Shown: piece by piece, positions 1-5,934 of the stretch
Layout of the letters: each line of letters opens with the position of its first letter
How positions within the stretch are numbered: position 1 is the first letter of the stretch
Source: an uncultured Ruminococcus sp.
GTDB lineage: Bacteria; Bacillota; Clostridia; Oscillospirales; Acutalibacteraceae
DNA length: 6,619 nt
Direction: 5' to 3'
Assembly (NCBI GenBank): GCA_902803035.1
Contig: CADCON010000167.1
Coordinates: 1 to 6,619 of the forward strand
Notes under the pieces: model-generated
The model's input: the letters and a program-made list of their open reading frames with translations, nothing else
Told to the model about the DNA's origin: nothing
Database searches by the model: none
Translations under genes and position numbers: made by a program

Positions 1-64
1 AAAATGCCATAACTGCCGCGATAACCGCCGCTGCCAGTCTGATGAATGCTTTTGATGTTTTCAT
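1..64 (-). CDS. Partial gene, signal-peptide-like N-terminus (5' end only)
   Basis: Only the first 21 codons lie in the window; the gene runs off the left edge. The ATG is the complement of bases 62-64. An AGGAGA ribosome binding site (complement of 74-79) sits nine bases upstream. The peptide starts MKTSKAFIRL and continues as an Ala/Val-rich hydrophobic stretch (AAAVIAAVMAF). A short Lys/Arg-containing head followed by a hydrophobic core is the layout of a signal peptide or a first membrane anchor, so the product is probably exported or membrane-bound. It lies 78 bases downstream of argC on the same strand and could be co-transcribed with it. Nothing can be said about its function. Confidence 0.55.
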   Translation of the reverse strand, partial: MKTSKAFIRLAAAVIAAVMAF

Positions 65-142
65 ACCAGATAATCTCCTTTATGATTTATGATTAATTCA
101 GTCTTAAGTCTTCCGTTTTCAGTCAGTGAGCGAACGCGAGTG

Positions 143-1102
143 CTATATTTGCAGCCCTTTGGCTTCGTCGCAGCCAAGCATAATATTCAGGCATTGGATC
201 GCCGCGCCGGACGCGCCCTTGCCGAGGTTGTCGAACTGCGCCGACACAACGATCCGCTCGTCGTTGCCGGTCACGTAAATCTTCAGACCGTCCCAGCCGG
301 CGAGGGTATTGCCCGCCAGCATACCGCCGTAAAGCTCCGCGCCGCCGGTTTCGTCCACCCGTATGAATTTCTCGCCTCTGTAGTAATCGGCATAATACGC
401 TCTCAATTCATCCGGCTTTTTGCACTTGGCAAAATAATCGGTATAGAGCGGCACGGAAACCACCATGCCGCTGTAATAATCGGCGACAATGGGCGAAAAG
501 AGCGGCAGTCTGTCCAGCCCCGTGACTGCTTTCATTTCCCGAAGGTGCTTATGCTGCTGGGTAAGGGCATATTCGCGCGGCGCGTCCAACTCCGCTTCGC
601 GGTAGGTGGCGGAATATTCGCCGATCATCTTCTTGCCGCCGCCGCTGTAGCCGGTCAGCGAGAACGCGCTGACGGGATAATCCTTCGGCAGAATGCCGCC
701 GGCGATCAGCGGGTAGACCGCCGAAATGAAGCCGGTGGCGTGACAGCCCGGAACGGCAATTCTTTTACCTGCGCGTATCGCTTCGCGGTGTCCCTTGGAA
801 AGTTCGGGAAAGCCGTAGGCCCAGCCGCTTTCGGTGCGGTGGGCGGTGGAGGTGTCGATCACCCGGACATTCTCATTTGCGATCAGCGCAACCGATTCCC
901 TCGCCGCCGCGTCCGGCAGGCATAGGAAGGTGATATCGGATGAATTGATCAACCGCGCGCGCTCCTGCGGATCCTTGCGGAGGTCGCTGTCGATGGCCAG
1001 CAGCTCCACGTCGTCGCGCTCCTTGAAGCGGTCGTAGATACGCAGTCCGGTGGTTCCCTCGCTGCCGTCGATAAATATTTTTGTCTTTTTGCTTTCACTC
1101 AT
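143..1102 (-). CDS. argC: N-acetyl-gamma-glutamyl-phosphate reductase, short (type 2) form
   Basis: ArgC catalyses the third step of arginine biosynthesis, the NADPH-dependent reduction of N-acetyl-glutamyl-5-phosphate to the semialdehyde, in the cytoplasm. The 319-residue protein has the N-terminal NAD(P)-binding start KIFIDGSEGTTGLRIYDR (about 8-25). It also has FLCLPDAAARES (59-70), IDTSTAHR (82-89), and the active-site segment VPGCHATGF with nucleophile Cys120. Later segments are SLTGYSGGGKKMIGEY (148-163) and a C-terminal LAGNTLAGWDGLKIYVTGND (262-281). Length near 310 residues and the PGCHATG wording match the 'uncommon' ArgC form rather than the roughly 345-residue common form. The frame stays open to 1225, inside the upstream gene, but I chose ATG 1102: homology-like sequence begins just after it, and AGGA sequences lie upstream (complement of 1105-1108 and 1113-1116, one rather close and one near-ideal). 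No other arg gene is visible. All key residues seen are intact. Confidence 0.93.
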   Translation of the reverse strand: MSESKKTKIFIDGSEGTTGLRIYDRFKERDDVELLAIDSDLRKDPQERARLINSSDITFLCLPDAAARESVALIANENVRVIDTSTAHRTESGWAYGFPELSKGHREAIRAGKRIAVPGCHATGFISAVYPLIAGGILPKDYPVSAFSLTGYSGGGKKMIGEYSATYREAELDAPREYALTQQHKHLREMKAVTGLDRLPLFSPIVADYYSGMVVSVPLYTDYFAKCKKPDELRAYYADYYRGEKFIRVDETGGAELYGGMLAGNTLAGWDGLKIYVTGNDERIVVSAQFDNLGKGASGAAIQCLNIMLGCDEAKGLQI

Positions 1103-1184
1103 TTCCTTCAAGTCCTGTCTGTAGAAATTTTGATAGAGGCGGAGCATCCTCTTCGCCCTTTCGTTTATTGTTGTTTCGGGCAGC

Positions 1185-1199
1185 GAGCGCGCCGCGCTC
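1185..1199. repeat. Short perfect inverted repeat just after the DUF2262 stop codon
   Basis: GAGCGC (1185-1190), a three-base loop, then GCGCTC (1194-1199) form a perfect 6-bp GC-only stem. It abuts the stop codon of the gene ending at 1200. On the minus strand it is not followed by a T run, so it is not a standard intrinsic terminator. It could stabilise the 3' end of the transcript or cause pausing between the two genes. It may also be chance in GC-rich sequence. Confidence 0.35.
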
Positions 1200-1727
1200 T
1201 CACCCCCACAGGGCGCAGGATTCAATCCCGCCGGAGATATGGGCGTGAACGCCCAGCCCGTGGTCGGTAAACATATCGTCCAGGTCGTAGTCGAAAAACA
1301 AACTGCCGTCCCGGTAGAACTGGATGAAATTCATGGAAATGCGCCGCATGAATTTCTCCTTGGAAATGACCGCTCCCTCGTCGCTGCCGTCGCAGCCGCC
1401 CCATATTTCGATTGTTCCGTCCTTCCCGGCAAAATCGTCGGCGGCAAATTGCCGGATTCTCGCGTCCCAGTCGGCGGCGTTTCTGACGAAAGCGCGAAGG
1501 CTTTGCAGCGCGGCATTCGCGGTTTTTTCCTCATTGCCGTCGGTTTCCAGATAGACCGTCACGCGCCCGACAGGCAGCGCAATTTCGCCGGAGTAGGAGT
1601 CCTGTTTGTCCGGCTCGCTCAATGTGAAGGCACCGAGCACGTCCTGAATGACAAGCGGTGCCGGCCTGGACTTTTGCCTGGATTTACCCAGAAACAGCCC
1701 CGAAAACTTATGGCTGAAAATCGGCAT
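1200..1727 (-). CDS. DUF2262-like protein of unknown function
   Basis: A soluble 175-residue protein without signal peptide or membrane segment. The start is secure: AAAGGAGG (complement of 1736-1743) lies eight bases before the ATG at 1727. After a basic head (7-22), the body resembles the DUF2262 family as I recall it. It has a 'DVLGAFTL' strand (29-36), 'YSGEIALPVGRVTVYLETDG' (45-64), and a helix with SLRAFVRNAADWDARIRQFA (76-95). The C-terminal signature is FMRRISMNFIQFYRDGSLFFDYD (126-148) followed by a '..HAHISGGIES' end (161-170). DUF2262 has no assigned biochemical role. The gene follows the frameshifted gene by 48 bases and precedes argC by 97 bases on the same strand, which suggests co-transcription but no shared pathway. 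The family assignment rests on remembered patterns and should be confirmed by a profile search. Confidence 0.8.
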   Translation of the reverse strand: MPIFSHKFSGLFLGKSRQKSRPAPLVIQDVLGAFTLSEPDKQDSYSGEIALPVGRVTVYLETDGNEEKTANAALQSLRAFVRNAADWDARIRQFAADDFAGKDGTIEIWGGCDGSDEGAVISKEKFMRRISMNFIQFYRDGSLFFDYDLDDMFTDHGLGVHAHISGGIESCALWG

Positions 1728-1775
1728 TCCGTCAGCCTCCTTTCTTAAGCCCGGTCAGGGAATGAACCATTACCA

Positions 1776-2223
1776 TTAAATCTCGTACCCGCTGACCCTG
1801 ACAATTCTTCCATCGTGGATATACACCTGCATGGCGGTCGCTTCGAGCATATCGGCGGTGTAATCGCTGCCGCTCACAAAGTCGAATTCAAACTGCCCGA
1901 AAAAGCCTTCCTCGCCGGTGGGAGAATAGTCCGCGATGATCCTGCCGTACCGATACGCCGCCGCGTCGAGCCTCAATCCCTCAAAAATCCGTTCGTCGTC
2001 CCGGTCGGCGAACTGCTCGCCCCTGAACCACGGAATGAATTTTTCACGCACCACCTTATTCGAAGCCCTCCCGTTCCAACGCGGCAAAATCGTCGGGAAG
2101 GTGCCGCTCACTCACGGAATCCGGCGGGTCAATGATCACCGGCACACCGCGCACGGCATAAGGGCTCACATTTGGACGGGGCGCGGAAGCCGCTTTCTTC
2201 TGGAATTTTTTGAAAAAGCGCAT
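1776..2223 (-). pseudogene. Small acidic protein gene split by a one-base frameshift
   Basis: Two overlapping minus-strand frames read as one protein. The first half starts at ATG 2223 with an excellent GGAGGG site (complement of 2231-2236) seven bases upstream. It begins MRFFKKFQKK, continues through GVPVIIDPPDSVSE, and stops at TAA (2056-2058) after LPDDFAALEREGFE. The second half, in the +1 frame, continues naturally as NKVVREKFIPWFRGEQF, then ERIFEGLRLDAAAYRYGRII, FFGQFEFDFVSGSDYTADML and a final VRVSGYEI. It stops at 1776. Joined, the product would be about 148 residues, cytosolic and acidic. The second frame has only a GTG at 2111 with no ribosome binding site, so two separate genes are unlikely. 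GGG runs at 2066-2068 and 2070-2072 (as CCC) are the likely indel site, since removing one G restores the frame. It could be a real mutation, a sequencing error or, less likely, programmed frameshifting. I do not recognise the family. Confidence 0.7.
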
Positions 2224-2335
2224 GGTGTCACCCTCCGATTCCGAAAATGACCATGCTCCGGGGCCTGATCCTGCCGTTCTCACACAGGGGCTGAACAGTG
2301 TTTCTCACCGCCGGAAAAGACAAAACCATTTCCTG

Positions 2336-2382
2336 AAAAACATCCCGCGCAGGTCTGCCTATGCGGATCGATGCGCGGGATG
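2336..2382 (-). terminator. Intrinsic terminator after the zinc-ribbon membrane protein gene
   Basis: Bases 2341-2351 and 2372-2382 form a perfect 11-bp inverted repeat (CATCCCGCGCA / TGCGCGGGATG) with a 20-base loop. Read on the minus strand, the stem is followed directly by TTTTT (complement of 2336-2340). It begins about 40 bases after the stop codon at 2423, the expected place for rho-independent termination of that gene. It separates this gene from the minus-strand genes further left. Confidence 0.8.
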
Positions 2383-2422
2383 ATGCTCTGTATCAATATC
2401 AGCACAACAGCCAATACAATGA

Positions 2423-3589
2423 TTATTTTGAGTCGCCGACGTACTTATTCATCACGCTGATCATGAAGAACGCACCGAATACCGCGCCGAGAATAGAGAA
2501 TACCACATTGATGAGGAAGAATGACAGTTGCTCGCTCATCATGTAGCTGAGAGCCTGAGAAAAGGTGGTGGTGTCGTTGACATAGGAGAAAACCATGCCG
2601 AAAAACATGAAAATCACCGAAGTGGCGGCACTCACGCCCATGCAGACGCCCATGCCGGTGCCCTTGGAGCGCACGCCGTGAAGCATGGTGTAAAATACCA
2701 CCGCCAGCATTCCCGCCGGGAAGCAGAGCGCGGCCATGTGGAAATCGGCAATCATCGACACAAACAGGTAAGGAATCACGCCGATAAAGGAGCCGAGAAG
2801 CGCGCCGAGAATGCCCTTGCCCATGGTGCCGTCGATCTCTGTTTCGTCCTCGTCATCGCGGGAACGGTCGTCGCCCATAATTCTGCGGTATTCGTCGCCG
2901 CTGTCGTCAAATGCAATCGGCGGCTCGGCATAGTCGGAATCGTCATAGGTACCGCCTGATCTTCTGCCGGACCTCCCCGCAGGCCTGTCATCGTCGTACT
3001 TCGGGCTCATGCCGGAGTATTCGTCATAGGAATCGTCATACCGGCTGCTGTCGGGCTTCATGGGGGCGTATCTGCGGTCGTAATCGTCCTCGTCATCAGC
3101 CGGTCTTTGGGGAGCGGGCGCAGCGGCGGGAGGTGTGCGGCGGCCCTGCTTCTGCTTTGCGCTGCATTCGGCGCAAAGCGGCTGCACCATATTGTCCACA
3201 AAGGAACGCTTGGTTGCCTTGGCACCGCATCTGACGCAGACATTCGGCACCCGGAATCCGAACTGGCGCGCCTCGGCGACCACAAATTCCAGCACCTTGT
3301 CCATGGTCCTCAGAGAAATGGAACCGCTGCTCTCGTCAAAGAAAATGGCAAGGTATTTCTCGACGTCGCCAACCTGACCAAGTCCCAGCTCGCCTTCCTT
3401 TGAAGCAAGCGCGTTTTCAAGGTCGTCAAACGCCCTGTCGTCGTTGGCGGAAAGCATGAAAACAAAGAGCTTGCCTCCGTCCTCTTCGCTCACGGCAAAA
3501 CCACAGCCCTGAAATACCCCGTAGACAACGTCGCCCTCTTTGCGGTATTGATTGGCTGACTGCCATGAGGCGAGTGATGAACTCATCAT
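2423..3589 (-). CDS. Unrecognised zinc-ribbon protein with disordered Asp/Tyr-rich linker and four membrane segments
   Basis: I do not recognise this 388-residue protein as a named family. Residues 1-115 form a soluble alpha/beta-looking domain (VVYGVFQGCGFAV, KLFVFMLSAND, KYLAIFFDESSGSISL). Next is a zinc-ribbon pair, C118-x2-C121 and C139-x2-C142. Residues 145-255 are low complexity, rich in Asp, Tyr, Arg and Pro, and probably disordered. The C-terminus has four hydrophobic segments at roughly 259-281, 285-303, 313-335 and 356-380, with no charged catalytic motif. The N-terminal domain is therefore tethered to the membrane from its C-terminal side. The frame can start at GTG 3601, but that leaves the AAAAGGA site (complement of 3603-3609) only one base away. 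ATG 3589 is 13 bases from it and preferred, with ATG 3586 a further option. It is a single-gene unit with its own promoter (3638-3666) and terminator. A sensor or partner-binding role is conceivable but unproven. Confidence 0.85.
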   Translation of the reverse strand: MMSSSLASWQSANQYRKEGDVVYGVFQGCGFAVSEEDGGKLFVFMLSANDDRAFDDLENALASKEGELGLGQVGDVEKYLAIFFDESSGSISLRTMDKVLEFVVAEARQFGFRVPNVCVRCGAKATKRSFVDNMVQPLCAECSAKQKQGRRTPPAAAPAPQRPADDEDDYDRRYAPMKPDSSRYDDSYDEYSGMSPKYDDDRPAGRSGRRSGGTYDDSDYAEPPIAFDDSGDEYRRIMGDDRSRDDEDETEIDGTMGKGILGALLGSFIGVIPYLFVSMIADFHMAALCFPAGMLAVVFYTMLHGVRSKGTGMGVCMGVSAATSVIFMFFGMVFSYVNDTTTFSQALSYMMSEQLSFFLINVVFSILGAVFGAFFMISVMNKYVGDSK

Positions 3590-3637
3590 AATATCGAACA
3601 CGTCCTTTTTCTTTGATTATATCGTCAATCTCTTAGT

Positions 3638-3666
3638 ATTTTACATCAATTCTTCCCGAACGTCAA
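3638..3666 (-). promoter_or_regulatory. Sigma-A-type promoter for the zinc-ribbon membrane protein gene
   Basis: On the minus strand, TTGACG (complement of 3661-3666) is followed after exactly 17 bases by TAAAAT (complement of 3638-3643). This is close to the TTGACA/TATAAT consensus with ideal spacing. The expected start point near 3631 gives a leader of about 42 bases before ATG 3589. The sequence upstream of the -35 element is very A/T-rich. Confidence 0.7.
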
Positions 3667-3667
3667 C

Positions 3668-3677
3668 AACAATTGTT
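3668..3677. repeat. Palindrome AACAATTGTT next to the minus-strand -35 element
   Basis: A perfect 10-base palindrome lies one base upstream (in the minus direction) of the TTGACG element. Its position would suit a small dimeric regulator, but in AT-rich DNA a 10-base palindrome can arise by chance. No second copy is evident in the window. Confidence 0.3.
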
Positions 3678-3744
3678 TTAATTTATTTCTTTGAAAAAAA
3701 GATTTTATAATTTCTTCATCATTGCGTTTTTTTAAAACCAGTGG

Positions 3745-3753
3745 TGTTATAAT
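3745..3753 (+). promoter_or_regulatory. Possible secondary extended -10 promoter element
   Basis: TGT followed by a perfect TATAAT (3748-3753) makes an extended -10 element on the plus strand. No -35 box lies at normal spacing; the best match, TTGCGT at 3722-3727, is 20 bases away. It could be a weaker upstream start for the PAP2/HD-GYP operon. Confidence 0.3.
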
Positions 3754-3793
3754 TATCTACTGAAAAATCGTTCAAAATGACATAAAAAAAGGA

Positions 3794-3822
3794 TTGAAAT
3801 ATTATATAAAATGTGGTATATT
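3794..3822 (+). promoter_or_regulatory. Sigma-A-type promoter of the PAP2/HD-GYP operon
   Basis: TTGAAA (3794-3799), a 17-base spacer, then TATATT (3817-3822), with TGG directly before the -10 box giving an extended -10 form. An A-rich tract precedes it. The predicted start around 3829 implies a leader of about 100 bases before the ATG at 3928, long enough to hold the hairpin structure described at 3853-3910. Confidence 0.75.
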
Positions 3823-3852
3823 AATTATGATACATTAAATTAGTGTAGTCTG

Positions 3853-3910
3853 TCCGGCGTCAGAAAGCAGAACCGCGTTCTTTCGTGTGCCGGAAAACTG
3901 GCATTTGCCG
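3853..3910 (+). promoter_or_regulatory. Structured 5' leader with alternative pairings, upstream of the PAP2 gene
   Basis: TCCGGC (3853-3858) can pair with GCCGGA (3889-3894), enclosing an inner hairpin AGAAC-CGC-GTTCT (3869-3881) and a short GAA/TTC extension. The same GCCGG (3889-3893) can instead pair with CTGGC (3898-3902) across an AAAA loop. GGC (3900-3902) can also pair with GCC (3907-3909), just before the GGAGG site at 3915-3919. The alternatives exclude each other, as in translational switches or protein-binding leaders. It matches no riboswitch class that I can recognise, and has no T run, so it is not a terminator. Whether it regulates anything is inference. Confidence 0.4.
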
Positions 3911-3927
3911 AAACGGAGGATTTATAT

Positions 3928-4578
3928 ATGGAAGGTGTATTGAATTATCTCGCCGACTTCATTTCAAGTTTTGACCGCAGTGTTCTGTCGGCAGTCAACA
4001 ACTACTTCGCACACAATGGCACGATGGACTTTCTGATGAAATACGTCACAAAGCTCGGCGACGCCGGCATTTTCTGGATCGCGCTTTCGCTCATACTTCT
4101 CATTCCGAAAAAGACCCGCCGCACCGGCGCGGCCATGGGCGTGTCGCTTCTGCTCGGACTCATCATCGGCAACGGCATTCTCAAGAATCTCATCGCCCGC
4201 ACCAGGCCCTATGATGTTGCCAATCCTATCAGGAGCAGATCCAACCTGTTAATTGCTCCGCCTTCCGACTATTCCTTCCCGTCAGGTCATACGCTCGCCA
4301 GCTTTGAAGCCGCTACCGCGCTTTTCAAGGATCATACGGTGTATGGATTTTTCGCATTCGTACTCGCGCTGCTGATCGCATTTTCGCGCATCTATCTGCA
4401 GGTGCATTATCCCAGTGACGTTCTAGGCGGCGCGATTCTCGGATTCCTTCTCGGCCTTCTCGGCAGCTCTATCGTCCGCGCGGTCTGTGACAAGTGGAAT
4501 CGGCACAAGAGCAAGAAGGAAGAAGTGAAAACGGAAGAGGAACAAGACGAAAAGCCTGAACCCGGTCAATATATCTGA
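3928..4578 (+). CDS. PAP2-family membrane phosphatase (lipid phosphatase, possibly undecaprenyl-diphosphatase type)
   Basis: A 216-residue membrane protein with all three parts of the PAP2 phosphatase signature. These are K86-x6-R93-P94 (KNLIARTRP), P118-S119-G120-H121 (SFPSGHT), and S153-R154 with H160 and D164 (SRIYLQVHYPSD). His121 and His160 are the expected catalytic residues. Hydrophobic segments lie at about 46-60, 67-85, 138-152 and 164-185, and the cytoplasmic tail (191-212) is rich in Lys and Glu. Such proteins remove phosphate from membrane lipids outside the cytoplasm, and BcrC/YbjG-like members recycle undecaprenyl pyrophosphate for wall synthesis. Which substrate applies here cannot be read from sequence. 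The start is set by GGAGG (3915-3919) eight bases before ATG. It is the first gene of an operon, 45 bases ahead of the HD-GYP gene, behind an unusual leader. Confidence 0.93.
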   Translation: MEGVLNYLADFISSFDRSVLSAVNNYFAHNGTMDFLMKYVTKLGDAGIFWIALSLILLIPKKTRRTGAAMGVSLLLGLIIGNGILKNLIARTRPYDVANPIRSRSNLLIAPPSDYSFPSGHTLASFEAATALFKDHTVYGFFAFVLALLIAFSRIYLQVHYPSDVLGGAILGFLLGLLGSSIVRAVCDKWNRHKSKKEEVKTEEEQDEKPEPGQYI

Positions 4579-4623
4579 TTTGACGATATTCCGGAATAAT
4601 TCAGTGAAGAAAGGTGATCTGAT

Positions 4624-5904
4624 ATGGCGAAATTTGATCTGTCTTCTATATTCAAGACTTCGGACAGTGATGCCGGGCTGGAGGTACGCTCGTCACGGGT
4701 AAAAAAACAGCTTCACATTATCGGTCTGATCATCAGCGTAATGATGTTTGTCGTTACCCTGTTTCTGCTTGGTATGTCACTTTACAAAATCGTGACCATC
4801 AACAACGATTTCCGTTCCGACAATGTCACCTACACCACCGCCACCGGCGTCAACCAGCTTGTGTCATGGCTGCTGCTTCTCATGGTCACATCGCTCACCG
4901 GTCTGGTCTTTTTCAGGCTGTACCAGGCAAAGCCGCCATTCTCAAGGGGCAATATCCGCATTATCCGCGTGGTTGCCATTATCCTGATGCTTCTCTCTGT
5001 ACTGCCGATTCTCTTCCAGATCGGCGTGGCGGGATTCTTCAATATTCCCATCAAGATGGCCATCAACTTCACTTATATCTTCATAGGCATCATTTTCTAC
5101 TGCGTTTCCTATACATTTGAACACGGCGACATCATGCAGCGGCAGACGGCTGAAACGGTTGATGTTCAGGAAAATATGATTCTCACCCTCGCGGAAGCCG
5201 CCGAGGCTAAATCCGGCAATGTCGGGCAGCACATTAAGCGCGTGTCCGAATACACCCGGATCCTGGCGAGAAATATGGGGCTGAGCGATGAGGAAATCGA
5301 AACTATGCGCCTTGGCTCCATGCTGCACGACATAGGAAATATCCTCATCCCCATTGAGATTCTCGAAAAGGAAAGCTCCCTCACCGACGAGGAATTCGCC
5401 ATTATGAAAACCCACGTCATTGCCGGCGAGCAGCTCCTTCAGAATGCCGAAGGAAAAGTGATGGAAACGGCTCGTCAGATTGCGCTCGATCACCATGAGC
5501 ACTGGGACGGCGCCGGCTATATGGGCAAAGCGGGCAAGGAAATCAGCCTTGCCGGAAGGATCGTGGCCGTCGCTGATACATTCGATATGCTGATCAGCGC
5601 GAGAGGTTACAAGAGCGGCTGGGACACCAACAAGGTCTACCACGGCATTATCGACGACAGCGGCAAGAAATTCGACCCTGAGGTTATCAAGGTTTTCATC
5701 ATGTGCTACAAGGAATTTCTGGAGGTCTATAAAAAGTACAACCGCACTGTCAGCAAGGACGCTCCCGTTTCAGAAGAAATCGCCGCCGGATACGACAAGA
5801 TTCTCGGTCAGTTCAGTCCCAGAAACAAGCCGAAGGAAGAGGAAGCGACTACCATTTCCAAGTCCTATCAGGACGTCGAGCTGGATCTCAGAAGGCTTAT
5901 CTGA
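4624..5904 (+). CDS. Membrane-anchored HD-GYP domain protein (putative cyclic di-GMP phosphodiesterase) with DUF2975-like N-terminus
   Basis: A 426-residue protein with four hydrophobic segments (about 30-55, 78-100, 112-136, 144-163). The stretch LYQAKPPFSRGNIRIIRVV (99-117) resembles the DUF2975 membrane family. A linker leads to an HD-GYP domain (about 183-372), whose family usually hydrolyses cyclic di-GMP in the cytoplasm. Likely metal ligands are present: E194, H203, H235-D236, H264, H290-H291 and D318. The HHEHWDGAGY block and the closing FDPEVIKVF are also present. Two signature positions differ: HDIGK is HDIGN (N239 for Lys) and GYP is GYM (M300), with a shortened loop after it. Activity or substrate may therefore be altered. 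The hydrophilic C-terminal tail (373-426) has no recognised domain. An AAGGTGA site (4611-4617) precedes the ATG. It is the second gene of the PAP2 operon and is followed by a strong terminator. Confidence 0.92.
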   Translation: MAKFDLSSIFKTSDSDAGLEVRSSRVKKQLHIIGLIISVMMFVVTLFLLGMSLYKIVTINNDFRSDNVTYTTATGVNQLVSWLLLLMVTSLTGLVFFRLYQAKPPFSRGNIRIIRVVAIILMLLSVLPILFQIGVAGFFNIPIKMAINFTYIFIGIIFYCVSYTFEHGDIMQRQTAETVDVQENMILTLAEAAEAKSGNVGQHIKRVSEYTRILARNMGLSDEEIETMRLGSMLHDIGNILIPIEILEKESSLTDEEFAIMKTHVIAGEQLLQNAEGKVMETARQIALDHHEHWDGAGYMGKAGKEISLAGRIVAVADTFDMLISARGYKSGWDTNKVYHGIIDDSGKKFDPEVIKVFIMCYKEFLEVYKKYNRTVSKDAPVSEEIAAGYDKILGQFSPRNKPKEEEATTISKSYQDVELDLRRLI

Positions 5905-5934
5905 CAGTCGTCACTTCCACAAACATACGAACGC

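Larger units (their letters stand above)
3590..3927. other. Divergent AT-rich control region
   Basis: This 338-base stretch separates the minus-strand gene starting at 3589 from the plus-strand operon starting at 3928. No open frame in it looks coding. It is strikingly more AT-rich than the genes on either side, especially 3612-3845. It holds a sigma-A promoter on each strand and a palindrome next to the minus-strand -35 element. A-rich and T-rich tracts upstream of both promoters resemble UP elements. A GC-richer structured leader follows at 3853-3910. Confidence 0.8.

Noticed and set aside
89..925. A 278-codon plus-strand open frame
   Set aside because: It lies antisense to argC, which shows clear family motifs; the predicted peptide is His/Arg-rich with no recognisable domain, typical of a GC-rich shadow frame.
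2056..2111. Programmed +1 frameshift at the GAA TAA stop
   Set aside because: Neither UUC nor GAA can re-pair well one base downstream, and no RNA structure is evident; a homopolymer indel is simpler.
2224..2335. Promoter for the frameshifted gene
   Set aside because: No -35/-10 pair at acceptable spacing was found on the minus strand; only the ribosome binding site is clear.
2528..2959. A 143-codon plus-strand open frame rich in His and Ala
   Set aside because: It mirrors the Asp-rich linker and membrane segments of the minus-strand gene; its composition reflects antisense reading, not a real protein.
3898..3910. Possible sigma-54 promoter (TGGCA...TTGC)
   Set aside because: The GG and GC elements are only about five bases apart, not the ten that sigma-54 needs; they are better explained as a short hairpin.
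3840..3927. Possible cyclic di-GMP riboswitch upstream of the HD-GYP operon
   Set aside because: I could not find the conserved core expected of class I or class II c-di-GMP riboswitches; only generic hairpins are visible, so it is reported merely as an unassigned leader structure.
4942..5643. A 233-codon minus-strand open frame
   Set aside because: It is antisense to the HD-GYP gene, has no ribosome binding site I could see, and the plus strand carries convincing motifs over the same span.
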